From NCBI GenBank assembly GCA_938015595.1, contig CALLPI010000005.1:145167-209166 (forward strand): 64,000 bases of DNA. Reading direction: 5' to 3'. Under the pieces are notes generated by a model. The model saw nothing but the letters and a program-made list of their open reading frames with translations. It ran no database searches and was not told the origin of the DNA. The stretch's first letter is position 1; each line of letters begins with the position of its first letter. This DNA is from an uncultured Saprospiraceae bacterium (GTDB taxonomy: Bacteria; Bacteroidota; Bacteroidia; Chitinophagales; Saprospiraceae). The position numbers were made by a program, and so were the translations under genes. Shown here piece by piece: positions 9,501 through 17,616 of this stretch.

Positions 9501-10874
9501 TCATTGGTTGAAGAGCGCCAATAGTTTGCCATTGGCATATTCTAGGTCGAGCGAAGCCCACTTGTACTGAAGCAAGGCGGCCAGATAGTTAGTTTGTACT
9601 TCGCGCATGGCAGTGTCGGCCCCCAGCACCTCAGTGATGGAGGCTAGCCCTTCGCGGAAGCGCTTCTGGGTGACGGTATAGACCTCTTCGGCCATGCGCA
9701 GGTTTTCACGTTGCGACATTAGCGTGTTGAAGCTAGTTTGCAGTTGTAGTAGGGCGTTGTTGTACTGGAATTCCAGGCCGGTTTGTGCCAGCTGGCGGTC
9801 TTTTTCATTCTGGAGGATTTCCAAATTATCTTTTTGCAAGCGATAGGTTTTGCGCAATCCGTCGAACAAGGGTATGCGCAAGTTGAGGCCCATGAGGCCA
9901 AAGTCGAACCACTGGCGTCCATTGTCAAAGTCGCCGAAGGCATTGGCCTGGCCTTGTAGCGTGTATCCAGCGAAGAAGCGGGCAGAGGGTAGGTACTCGG
10001 CCTTGGTGCGTTGATGCTGAAGGCGGAGCAGTTCTTTTTGCTGGTCGAGAATAGCCAGGTCAATTTTGCTTTGGTAGGAAGGCGTGAGGGCGTCGGGCGT
10101 CCAGGTTGGTGGCAGGTTGGTCTCCTGCAGGGTGTCGGTCAGCACAATAGCGGCGTCCATTGGCATGGCCATGGCATACTTGAGGGCGCGCAAGGCCTGC
10201 TCGTATTGCAGATCGAGATTTTGCAACTGGGTCTGCAAAGTACTGCGGTTCACCTTGAGTTGGTCCACGTCCAGCTTGCGGGCAAAACCGTTTTGCCACT
10301 GCATTTCGGTAGCTTTGAGCAGCCCTTCCACTTGCTGGAGATTGGCCTGTACAATGTTGCGCTGCTTGCCCAGTATTTGCGCCTGGAAGTAGACCTTGAC
10401 TACGTTGTAGGCTACATCTTCACGGGTTTTTACTTCCAGTAGCCGGTAGAGATTGCTTAGTTTCTGTGTAGCTTTTATGCCCAGCCAGAAGGAGTGGTCA
10501 TATATCATCTGGCTCAGCTCTACGCCAGTGGAGGTGTTAAGAGTGGTACCAAATTGTACGGGTACCAACTCATCGGGGCGGCCCTGAAAGAAGTTGGGGA
10601 TCAACTGAGTGGGGAGCTTGATGTTGTAAGTGAAGTTGGTGTTGGCGTTTACCTGGGGCAGCCCGATAGCCAGGTACTCCTTGACCTGGTAGTCGCTTTT
10701 TCGGCTTTCCAGCACGGCTTTCTGAATTTGCGGGCTGTTTTGCAGGGCAAACTGTACGCTTTGCTCAAGCGAGAGGGGCTGCTGAGCCCACAGTGCCGCA
10801 GAACTCAGGGCCCACAGCAGCACAGCCAGTAGCACGGAAGAATGGTTCGGAAAATGTTTGTCGGGTGGTATCAT
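9501..10874 (-). CDS. TolC-family outer membrane efflux protein of the RND operon
   Basis: The outer membrane channel of the tripartite pump. A signal peptide opens the protein (hydrophobic stretch ending A-L-W-A-Q near residue 31), followed by the typical LSLEQSVQFALQNSPQIQ motif and two helical repeats. The length of 457 residues fits. Second gene of the operon, 15 bases downstream of tetR and 40 bases before the adaptor, so its expression is very likely set by the same operator. Later family landmarks (LPSARFFAGYTLQ near residue 290, RFREGLASITEVLGADTAM near 405) are visible. Confidence 0.92.
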   Translation of the reverse strand: MIPPDKHFPNHSSVLLAVLLWALSSAALWAQQPLSLEQSVQFALQNSPQIQKAVLESRKSDYQVKEYLAIGLPQVNANTNFTYNIKLPTQLIPNFFQGRPDELVPVQFGTTLNTSTGVELSQMIYDHSFWLGIKATQKLSNLYRLLEVKTREDVAYNVVKVYFQAQILGKQRNIVQANLQQVEGLLKATEMQWQNGFARKLDVDQLKVNRSTLQTQLQNLDLQYEQALRALKYAMAMPMDAAIVLTDTLQETNLPPTWTPDALTPSYQSKIDLAILDQQKELLRLQHQRTKAEYLPSARFFAGYTLQGQANAFGDFDNGRQWFDFGLMGLNLRIPLFDGLRKTYRLQKDNLEILQNEKDRQLAQTGLEFQYNNALLQLQTSFNTLMSQRENLRMAEEVYTVTQKRFREGLASITEVLGADTAMREVQTNYLAALLQYKWASLDLEYANGKLLALFNQ

Positions 10875-10889
10875 GGTTACTGTGTGGTT

Positions 10890-11525
10890 TTACAAATGCT
10901 GGAGGTATAATTGCAACTTGGCCAAGCCTGCCGGCGAGGTGATGCCCCGCAGGAAGAACTCGATGAAAATCTTGTAGAGTGCGCCCAACTGGAAAGCCTG
11001 CTGTCGGAACAGATCTTCGTCAAACAAAGTGCGTACCATAGCTGCGTACAGGCGTGCCATAATGTCAGTGTTTATGTTGTCTCGATATAGCCCAGCAGCC
11101 AAGCCACGCGTCAGGTTGTCTTGTAGGGTGACGTAGATGTGCTTTTGCTCCAGTTCGTCCATCACATGCCAGGCCTCTGGGTAGTATTTTTTGAGGTCGT
11201 AGATGGTAGCTGGCGATACATGCTGAAACTGAGCAATGAAGTGGCGGGCAATAAGTAGCAACTCGTGTATAGGATCCTGTGCCTGGCTGATGAGTTGGAG
11301 GATGGTGTCGCGTTCGCAAGTCTGGTGCCGCTGGATGGCTTGCAGCACCAGATCTTCCTTGCTTTCAAAGTATTGATAGAGCGTTTTTTTAGAGATACCT
11401 AACTCGCGGGCGAGGTCGTCCATGCTTATGCTGCGCAGGCCATAACGCATAAACATCGCCTCCGCTTTAAGCATGATAGCTGTTTTAAGGTCAGTAGATT
11501 CCTTTTGTGCTTCCATGGCGCGCAT
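10890..11525 (-). CDS. TetR/AcrR-family repressor of the efflux operon
   Basis: DNA-binding ligand-responsive repressor. The N-terminal helix-turn-helix is clear: IMLKAEAMFMRYGLRSISMD, then LARELGISKKTLYQYFESK near residues 38-56, the most conserved TetR stretch. The C-terminal ligand/dimer domain is helical and diverged. ATG codons exist at 11525 and, three codons in, at 11516; both leave the helix-turn-helix intact. It is the first gene of the operon, 15 bases before tolC. A 42-base inverted repeat starts one base upstream of the first ATG, which points to autoregulation together with the pump genes. Confidence 0.92.
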   Translation of the reverse strand: MRAMEAQKESTDLKTAIMLKAEAMFMRYGLRSISMDDLARELGISKKTLYQYFESKEDLVLQAIQRHQTCERDTILQLISQAQDPIHELLLIARHFIAQFQHVSPATIYDLKKYYPEAWHVMDELEQKHIYVTLQDNLTRGLAAGLYRDNINTDIMARLYAAMVRTLFDEDLFRQQAFQLGALYKIFIEFFLRGITSPAGLAKLQLYLQHL

Positions 11526-11526
11526 G

Positions 11527-11568
11527 AAACGTAGGAAACTTGAAAGTGTTTAAAAGTTTCCTGCGTTT
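11527..11568. promoter_or_regulatory. candidate TetR operator, 15-base arms
   Basis: AAACGTAGGAAACTT and AAGTTTCCTGCGTTT are reverse complements with one mismatch, around a 12-base spacer. The repeat abuts the tetR start codon, overlapping where the promoter must lie. Arm length and position suit a TetR dimer pair; binding is inferred. Confidence 0.75.
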
Positions 11569-11601
11569 CTGCTTTTTTTTGATGGATGGTTCAAAAGCGC
11601 A

Positions 11602-11633
11602 TAAAAAAGCCCCGCCTTGGTAAAGGCGAGGCT
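11602..11633 (-). terminator. Rho-independent terminator of rplU-rpmA
   Basis: Read on the minus strand: an AGCCTCGCCTT / AAGGCGGGGCT hairpin with one G-T pair, followed by a run of six T. It lies about 80 bases after the rpmA stop and just before the divergently placed tetR operator region. Confidence 0.8.
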
Positions 11634-11713
11634 AAAGAAAGCTATGAAAACTAAAACTAACGGTCTTTGCGCAGGGGCCTCAGCTAAGAAGCTGCCTAGA
11701 TGCTTATATGAAG

Positions 11714-12526
11714 TTAAGCACTTTCTTCATTGGTTGTATTGCTCATATCACGACCGCCCTGAAGTTGCGCTTGATAAGCCTCCAGGTCTTCCCATTGGCT
11801 GGTAGCGGCCAAAGCGGCCTGCTTGGCCCAGGTGGCGGGGTCGTGTATGCGGTAGCGTGGTCCGGCTTCATCGAGGATGGCCTGGAGTTTTTCCAGGTCG
11901 GTGGCGGCCAACTCTACCCAGGTATGAATGCCGGCATTATGAAGCAATTCCTCAATTTTAGGTCCGATGCCTTCAATGACTTTTAGGTCATCCTGCTTGA
12001 TCTTCTTGCCAGAAGGCAGCGTAATAACGGCCGGCTTGGCCTTGGCGGCCGGCTTGGCTTTTTCGACAGAGGGTGCTTGCGCAATTTCGGCAGGTTGAAC
12101 CTCGGTTGCCTCGGTCTCGGCGCTCATCAGCGGCGCTGATTCGGGCGCAGTTGGAGATTCAGTTAGTGCGCCACCATCCACAGCAACTATGCTGGGTTCC
12201 TGAAGTATAGGTTCGCCTTGGTGGGTGTTGAATTTATCGGGTTGCGGCAAGTCTGCTGGTTCAGTAGCCGTTTGAAAAGGGATGACGTTGACAAAAGTGC
12301 GGTTTAGACGGCGACGGCGGAATACAATGGTACCATCCACAGCAGCGTGGAGGGTGTAGTCTTTGCCCATGTAAACGTTTTCGCCGGGATGAAAGCGGGT
12401 GCCGCGCTGGCGTACGAGGATGTTGCCAGCGCGTACAGTCTGGCCACCAAACATTTTCACCCCAAGGCGTTTGGCATTACTGTCACGACCGTTTTGGGTA
12501 CTACCTTCACCTTTTTTATGTGCCAT
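11714..12526 (-). CDS. rpmA: 50S ribosomal protein L27 with long helix-hairpin-helix C-terminal extension
   Basis: Residues 1 to about 88 are canonical bacterial L27 ([20 protein letters not shown], then [10 protein letters not shown]), whose N-terminal tail reaches the peptidyl-transferase centre. L27 is normally about 85 residues; this protein has 270. A low-complexity linker rich in A, P, E and T follows (about 90-165), then a helix-hairpin-helix domain ([15 protein letters not shown] near residues 182-196, [18 protein letters not shown] near 199-216). The frame is continuous with no sign of a frameshift. It follows rplU by 52 bases and ends before a good terminator. Family knowledge places this HhH type in various Bacteroidota proteins; its role on a ribosomal protein is unknown. 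Confidence 0.95.
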   Translation of the reverse strand: MAHKKGEGSTQNGRDSNAKRLGVKMFGGQTVRAGNILVRQRGTRFHPGENVYMGKDYTLHAAVDGTIVFRRRRLNRTFVNVIPFQTATEPADLPQPDKFNTHQGEPILQEPSIVAVDGGALTESPTAPESAPLMSAETEATEVQPAEIAQAPSVEKAKPAAKAKPAVITLPSGKKIKQDDLKVIEGIGPKIEELLHNAGIHTWVELAATDLEKLQAILDEAGPRYRIHDPATWAKQAALAATSQWEDLEAYQAQLQGGRDMSNTTNEESA

Positions 12527-12578
12527 GATAGTAGGAGTTGTTCAAGTTAGAAAATGAAAGTTTCACAGGAGCCCAAAG

Positions 12579-12893
12579 TCAGGCCACAATGGAGTCAATT
12601 TTGATTTTGGTAAAATGCTGGCGATGGCCTTTTTTTAGGCGGTACCCCTTGCGGCGCTTCTTTTTGAAGATGATGACCTTATCGCCTTTGACGTGGTCTG
12701 TCACCACGGTGGCGTTTACCCGGGCGGTGCTCAACACCGGCTTGCCTATGCTGACCTGGCCGTCGTGCTCAATCAGGTGTACCTGGTCAAAGCTGAGACT
12801 GTCGCCTTCAGCGGCTTCTAGCTGGTGGACGAAGATCTCCTGACCTTCCTCAACTTTGAACTGCTGACCAGCTATGGTTACGATTGCGAACAT
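12579..12893 (-). CDS. rplU: 50S ribosomal protein L21
   Basis: A 104-residue ribosomal protein of normal length that binds 23S rRNA in the large subunit. Landmarks are the opening MFAIVTIAGQQFKVEEGQ and the basic C-terminal segment KVIIFKKKRRKGYRLKKGHR, which matches the conserved L21 signature region. It is the first gene of the rplU-rpmA pair found in most bacteria. A consensus promoter lies 42 bases upstream on the same strand, and translation coordination with rpmA is likely. There is no fused extension here, in contrast to L27. Confidence 0.97.
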   Translation of the reverse strand: MFAIVTIAGQQFKVEEGQEIFVHQLEAAEGDSLSFDQVHLIEHDGQVSIGKPVLSTARVNATVVTDHVKGDKVIIFKKKRRKGYRLKKGHRQHFTKIKIDSIVA

Positions 12894-12934
12894 CTGCAGT
12901 GGTTTTTAAAATGAATGTTTTTTGAATTGGCCCG

Positions 12935-12966
12935 CAAAGGTAAGCGTTTTTTCATTTGCTGCCAAA
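12935..12966 (-). promoter_or_regulatory. promoter of rplU-rpmA
   Basis: On the minus strand, TTTG (12963-12966), 20 bases, then TACCTTTG (12935-12942). This is a full match to the Bacteroidota housekeeping consensus TTTG-N19-21-TAnnTTTG. The expected transcription start is about 35 bases before rplU. Confidence 0.8.
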
Positions 12967-12968
12967 AT

Positions 12969-14009
12969 TTATTCGTGGTTTTTATCTGTCTTATACATGG
13001 GCAAGAAGATGCGCTGAAAGAGGTTGCGTTTTTCGGTGATGATACGAGCACTGCCCAGCGATTCGTGCAGTAGAGGTAGCTCGCGGTTGTAGTCAGTTTT
13101 TAGCCCTTGGGGCAGCTCAATTTCAATGCGGTAGGAAGGCGTATTGGCGCCCGTATTCACCGGCGTCAGAGAGATGTCTTTTACCCGCCCGGGTATTGCC
13201 CCAAACTCTCGGTAAGGAAATCCAGCTAGGTGAATGCGCACCGGCATGCCGACACTGACTTTGCCGGCGCCGGCGGCTGGCAGTAGCCCGACAGCTTTTA
13301 CCCGGCCTGGTTGGTGCGGCGCTACTAACGTCATAATTTCTTGCCCTGGTGCTACGTACTGCCCTGGCACCCATTCAGAAGTCAGGGTAATGATTCCGGT
13401 GTCAGGTGCTACGATTAGCCATGTTTGCTTCCATGCCTGAATGGCGCCGTACAATTGGCGCGATTCGTCGCGCAGCTGGTGTTCCAGCCTGGATACTTGG
13501 GCGGCTTCATCACTGGCTTGTATAGCTTGGCGCAACTGTTGGTGGGTAGTCATCCATTGATTAAAATCGCTTTGCAAGCTGCCAAGTATCCAGGTGGAGG
13601 CGATGCCAGCATCGACTATTTGGCTTAGCCAGTGGTTAATATATATACTATCGGCAGGCATTTGGGCCAGATACCGCTCTAAGCTAAGTATGTGCTGCCA
13701 GTTGGCGGGAGTTTCTATCACAGCCAGGACCTCGTCTGGCATCACTCGTTTTTTTTCTTTGGCAGGCAGAGCCGCAATCCGCCCGCCGGCCACACTGACC
13801 AGGCGCACTACTGGGCGGTCAGCTACTATATTGACTGGCGCCACTATTACATCCGGGTAACGAATAATCCAGGAGGCCCATAGCCCGATCAATACGGTGC
13901 CGAAAGCAATGCTAATGCCCCAGCGCAGAATCCAGCCCGGGGGGCTACCGAGAATGAATTGTACGTCGTCTTCTTCGCGGATGTAGATCTCTTCGGGTTT
14001 TTCGGTCAT
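12969..14009 (-). CDS. HlyD-family adaptor of the C39 ABC exporter
   Basis: A membrane fusion protein that would join the peptidase-containing ABC exporter to an outer membrane channel. Its N-terminus is a short cytoplasmic tail, then one membrane helix (near residues 24-50, P-G-W-I-L-R-W-G then a hydrophobic run). The first lipoyl half contains VSVAGGRIAALPAKEKKRV. The helical hairpin is short, and the second lipoyl half (IVAPDTGIITLTSEWVPGQY near residue 205) leads to a beta-barrel domain. Its start codon overlaps the end of the ABC gene by 4 bases, so the two are translationally coupled. No TolC gene adjoins; one of the three TolC-like proteins in the window might serve. HlyD identity is secure, the cargo unknown. 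Confidence 0.85.
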   Translation of the reverse strand: MTEKPEEIYIREEDDVQFILGSPPGWILRWGISIAFGTVLIGLWASWIIRYPDVIVAPVNIVADRPVVRLVSVAGGRIAALPAKEKKRVMPDEVLAVIETPANWQHILSLERYLAQMPADSIYINHWLSQIVDAGIASTWILGSLQSDFNQWMTTHQQLRQAIQASDEAAQVSRLEHQLRDESRQLYGAIQAWKQTWLIVAPDTGIITLTSEWVPGQYVAPGQEIMTLVAPHQPGRVKAVGLLPAAGAGKVSVGMPVRIHLAGFPYREFGAIPGRVKDISLTPVNTGANTPSYRIEIELPQGLKTDYNRELPLLHESLGSARIITEKRNLFQRIFLPMYKTDKNHE

Positions 14010-16201
14010 CCTAATTCGAGTTGATTTTTGATAAGGCGATAATAGTGGCCCTGCTGTGCAATGAGCGATTCGTGATTGCCCTGTTCTACCAGCCTGCCTT
14101 TGTGTAGCACTACAATCTGGTGCGCATTTCGTACAGTGCTCAGGCGGTGCGCTACCACTACTACCGTGCGCCCCTTGAAGAAGGCGTCCAAGTGCTCCAC
14201 GATGCGGCTTTCGTTCTCGGCATCCAGAGCGTTGGTGGCTTCGTCAAAAAACAGGTATTGTGGATTTTTATATACAGCACGCGCTATGAGCAGCCGCTGG
14301 CGCTGCCCCTGGCTCAAGCCGTTGCCTTTGGCGCCAATCATGGTGTTGTACCCCAGGGGTAGTGATTCAATAAACTCCTGCGCCTGGGCGATGCGCACCG
14401 CATGCCAGAGTTTTCTCTTATCGGGAGTATCTTCGCTCTGGGCAATGTTGCGGGCAATGGTGTCAGAAAAAATAAATCCATCCTGCATCACAGCACCACA
14501 AAGTTTGCGCCAGACACGCGGGTTGATATGCCGCAAGTGCATACCACCCACGCGAATTGTGCCTTCGGAGGGTTGGTAAAACCCAAGTAGGAGTTTGAGT
14601 ATGGTGGTCTTGCCGCTGCCACTGGCACCCACTATGGCTGTGACCTTACCGTGCGGAATGCTTAGATTTATATCTTCCAGTACATAGTCGCTAAGGGCAT
14701 TGTATTTGAACGACACGTTTTCCAATCGCAAATCGCCGCACTCGGGCAGCAGGTCTTCGTCACTGTCGTTATCGAGGTTATACTCCTCCTCCATGTTCTG
14801 TACTTCGCCCAAGCGCTCCAGGCTGATGCGGGCGTCCTGTGCTGCGCGGATGAACCCAGCCAACTGCTGCAAGGGGCCGTTGAGCTGACCTATAATAAAC
14901 TGCATAGCCAGCATGGCACCCAAGGAAATATGCCCGTGTATGACGGCACCAGCAGCTACAAAGGTAATGAAGATGTCTTTAGTCTGACTGATAAATCCAG
15001 CGCCGAGGTCCTGAGTTTGGCTCAGCGACAGTGCTTTTATATGTGTGTGGAATAGCTTGGCCTGTATCTGCGCCCAACCATAGCGGTGGCGGCGTTCGCT
15101 GCGCTGTAGTTTGATTTCCTGCATGCCCTGGATGAGTTCTATCAACATGCTTTGGTTGTCAGCTTGCTGGGCAAAGCGCTTTTGGTCTAGTACTTTGCGG
15201 CGCGGTAAAAACAAGGCAATCCAGCCAAAATAGGCCAGCGCTCCTATGAAAAAAATGAGAAATACGGGTAAGTGGTAAAATAAGAGCACCAGGCCAAATA
15301 TCGTCAGGTTGAGCACTGAAAAAAGCAGTTGAAGGGTAGAGTTGGTCAGGAAATTCTCGATGCGGCGCTGGTCGCCGATGCGCTGCATCAAATCGCCGGT
15401 CATTTTGCTGTCGAAAAAGCCAATAGGCAGGCGCATGAGCTTGGCCAAGAAGTCAGAGATGAGCGCTACATTCACCCGAGTGCTAATGTGCAACAGTATC
15501 CACGACTGTAAGACGTTAACAGCGGTAAGCCCTAGGAAAATCATCAATTGCCCAGCCAGCACGATGTAGATGAACTGCAGGTCGGCATTTTCTATGCCGA
15601 TGTCCACTATAGATTGAGTGAGAAACGGAAGAGCCAACTGGAACATACTGAGCAGTACCATGCCCAGTACCAACTGCACCATAAGGCGTCGGAAGGGTAT
15701 CAGATAGCGCAGCAAAAAACTGAGATCGAAGTGGCGAGCAGCGTTGTTTTGTTCCTGGTCATAAAAAACGGGCGTCGGTTCTAGCAGGAGCACTACCCCC
15801 TTGTTTCCGTCGCTGAGCCAGCCTTGCTGAAACTCCCGGAAGCTAAGGCTTAGCTTGCCCAGTGCGGGGTCGGCCACCTGCAATTCCTTGCGTTTTATGC
15901 CATATAGCACCACAAAGTGGTTCTGTTTCCAGTGTATAATGCAGGGTGAGTTTACATCCAGTAAACCGGGGTCCTCTTCGCCTTGTCCAATAAAGGGTAG
16001 TTTCACGGCTAAGGTGCGCAGCCCGATGCGTTCGGCAGCATCTGCTATGCCCAGCAGTGACACACCCTCTCGGTCAAGGTGGCAGCACTCGCGCAGATAC
16101 TGTAGCGAATAACTGCGCCCATAATACTCCGCTATCATACGAAGGCATGCCGGGCCGCAGTCCATAGCGTCTAACTGCCTGAAAAAAGGAAATTTGCCCA
16201 T
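14006..16201 (-). CDS. C39 peptidase-containing ABC exporter (PCAT)
   Basis: A 731-residue bifunctional transporter that cuts a double-glycine leader from a peptide and exports it. The N-terminal C39 domain has oxyanion glutamine Q9, nucleophile C15 in MDCGPACLRM, catalytic H95 in NHFVVLYG and D111 in VADPALG. The membrane domain spans about residues 165-450 with six helices. The ATPase has Walker A VGASGSGKTT, the signature LSQGQRQR and Walker B YLFFDEATNALD, with a following switch histidine in VVAHRLSTV. All catalytic residues are intact, so it should be active. It overlaps the HlyD gene by 4 bases. No double-glycine precursor gene is visible in the short flanks, so the substrate is probably encoded elsewhere. 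Confidence 0.93.
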   Translation of the reverse strand: MGKFPFFRQLDAMDCGPACLRMIAEYYGRSYSLQYLRECCHLDREGVSLLGIADAAERIGLRTLAVKLPFIGQGEEDPGLLDVNSPCIIHWKQNHFVVLYGIKRKELQVADPALGKLSLSFREFQQGWLSDGNKGVVLLLEPTPVFYDQEQNNAARHFDLSFLLRYLIPFRRLMVQLVLGMVLLSMFQLALPFLTQSIVDIGIENADLQFIYIVLAGQLMIFLGLTAVNVLQSWILLHISTRVNVALISDFLAKLMRLPIGFFDSKMTGDLMQRIGDQRRIENFLTNSTLQLLFSVLNLTIFGLVLLFYHLPVFLIFFIGALAYFGWIALFLPRRKVLDQKRFAQQADNQSMLIELIQGMQEIKLQRSERRHRYGWAQIQAKLFHTHIKALSLSQTQDLGAGFISQTKDIFITFVAAGAVIHGHISLGAMLAMQFIIGQLNGPLQQLAGFIRAAQDARISLERLGEVQNMEEEYNLDNDSDEDLLPECGDLRLENVSFKYNALSDYVLEDINLSIPHGKVTAIVGASGSGKTTILKLLLGFYQPSEGTIRVGGMHLRHINPRVWRKLCGAVMQDGFIFSDTIARNIAQSEDTPDKRKLWHAVRIAQAQEFIESLPLGYNTMIGAKGNGLSQGQRQRLLIARAVYKNPQYLFFDEATNALDAENESRIVEHLDAFFKGRTVVVVAHRLSTVRNAHQIVVLHKGRLVEQGNHESLIAQQGHYYRLIKNQLELG

Positions 16202-16269
16202 GGCTTCTCCAACTCGGATTGCATTGCGCTAAGATACTTTTTTTAACTAAGCGATGCGGTATTTAGCCC

Positions 16270-16277
16270 TATTTTTG
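16270..16277 (+). promoter_or_regulatory. candidate -7 element of ugd
   Basis: TATTTTTG matches TAnnTTTG 22 bases before the ugd ATG. No good -33 TTTG is present at the expected distance, so the call is tentative. The exporter gene is divergent from here. Confidence 0.45.
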
Positions 16278-16299
16278 CCACCTCAAATCTTTAAAGCAT

Positions 16300-17616
16300 A
16301 TGAACATAGCAGTAGTAGGCACAGGGTACGTAGGGTTGGTCACCGGTACGTGCTTTGCTGAAACAGGCAACCATGTAGTGTGCGTGGATATTGACGCCGA
16401 CAAAGTGACCCGCATGCAAAACGGGGAAGTACCCATTTTTGAGCCTGGTCTGGACTTGCTCTTCGAGCGCAACACTCGCCAGAAGCGCCTTGAGTTTACT
16501 ACCGACCTGGGCTATGCCGTGCAACAAGCACAGGTCATCTTCTTGGCTTTGCCTACGCCGCCTGGCGAAGATGGCAGTGCTGATCTCAGCTACATCCTAG
16601 GTGTAGCGCAGCAGTTGGGCGAGCTTATTCAGCATTATACTGTGGTTGTGGACAAAAGCACTGTGCCAGTGGGTACTGCTGAAAAAGTGCACGCCATCCT
16701 GGCTGAAAAACTCAGCACCGATCTGTTCGACGTAGTCTCCAATCCAGAGTTCTTGCGCGAGGGCGTAGCAGTAGAGGATTTTATGAAACCCGACCGCGTG
16801 GTGGTGGGTACGCGCTCAGAGCGCGCTGCTAAAATCATGAAGCAACTCTTTGAACCCTTTGTACGCCAGGGCAATCCTATATACTTCATGGACGAGCGCT
16901 CAGCAGAAATGACCAAGTACGCCGCCAATGCTTACCTGGCCACTCGCATCACTTTTATGAATGAAATAGCCAACCTGTGCGAACGCCTCGGCGCCAACGT
17001 GGACATGGTCCGCATTGGCATCGGTAGCGACTCGCGCATCGGCAAGCGCTTTCTCTTTCCCGGAGTAGGCTACGGTGGCTCTTGTTTTCCAAAAGACGTG
17101 CAAGCCTTGGCCAAAACCGCCGAAGATTATGCCTACGATTTCCAGATTCTTCGCTCGGTAATGGCCGTAAATGACCGTCAGCGCACCTTATTGGCTCGCA
17201 AAATTAAAGCTCGCCTGGGCGATGACCTCACCGGTAAGACAATTGCCCTGTGGGGATTGGCGTTTAAACCCAACACTGACGATGTACGCGAGGCACCAGC
17301 GCTCTATACCATAGACGCCCTGCTGGCCGCTGGTGCTCAGGTAAAAGCCTACGATCCGGAGGCCATGCGAAATGTGGCCCGCATTTATGGAGAGCGTATT
17401 GCGCTGTTGAACGACCCCTACGAGGTACTCATTGACGCCGATGCGCTTGCCATTGTAACGGAATGGAGCGTGTTTCGCACGCCAGCATTCGAAGTTATGC
17501 GTCGGCTCATGCGGCAGCCCTTCATCTTTGACGGGCGCAACCTCTACGATGTAGAATTTATGAAAGGCCAGGGTTTTCTCTACGAAAGCATTGGTCGTGT
17601 AACTATACAGCCATGA
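16300..17616 (+). CDS. ugd: UDP-glucose 6-dehydrogenase
   Basis: Cytoplasmic NAD-dependent oxidation of UDP-glucose to UDP-glucuronate, a precursor of capsule, exopolysaccharide or LPS sugars. The N-terminal Rossmann motif is VVGTGYVGLVTG (residues 5-16), and catalytic lysine and cysteine regions follow (FLFPGVGYGGSCFPKDVQAL, with the nucleophile Cys in GGSCFPKD near residue 264). The NAAYLA-type helix of the central dimer domain appears as YAANAYLATRITFMNE. At 438 residues it has normal length. The next gene starts in the last codons of this one (ATGA overlap), suggesting translational coupling with an outer membrane protein of unknown role. Confidence 0.96.
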   Translation: MNIAVVGTGYVGLVTGTCFAETGNHVVCVDIDADKVTRMQNGEVPIFEPGLDLLFERNTRQKRLEFTTDLGYAVQQAQVIFLALPTPPGEDGSADLSYILGVAQQLGELIQHYTVVVDKSTVPVGTAEKVHAILAEKLSTDLFDVVSNPEFLREGVAVEDFMKPDRVVVGTRSERAAKIMKQLFEPFVRQGNPIYFMDERSAEMTKYAANAYLATRITFMNEIANLCERLGANVDMVRIGIGSDSRIGKRFLFPGVGYGGSCFPKDVQALAKTAEDYAYDFQILRSVMAVNDRQRTLLARKIKARLGDDLTGKTIALWGLAFKPNTDDVREAPALYTIDALLAAGAQVKAYDPEAMRNVARIYGERIALLNDPYEVLIDADALAIVTEWSVFRTPAFEVMRRLMRQPFIFDGRNLYDVEFMKGQGFLYESIGRVTIQP

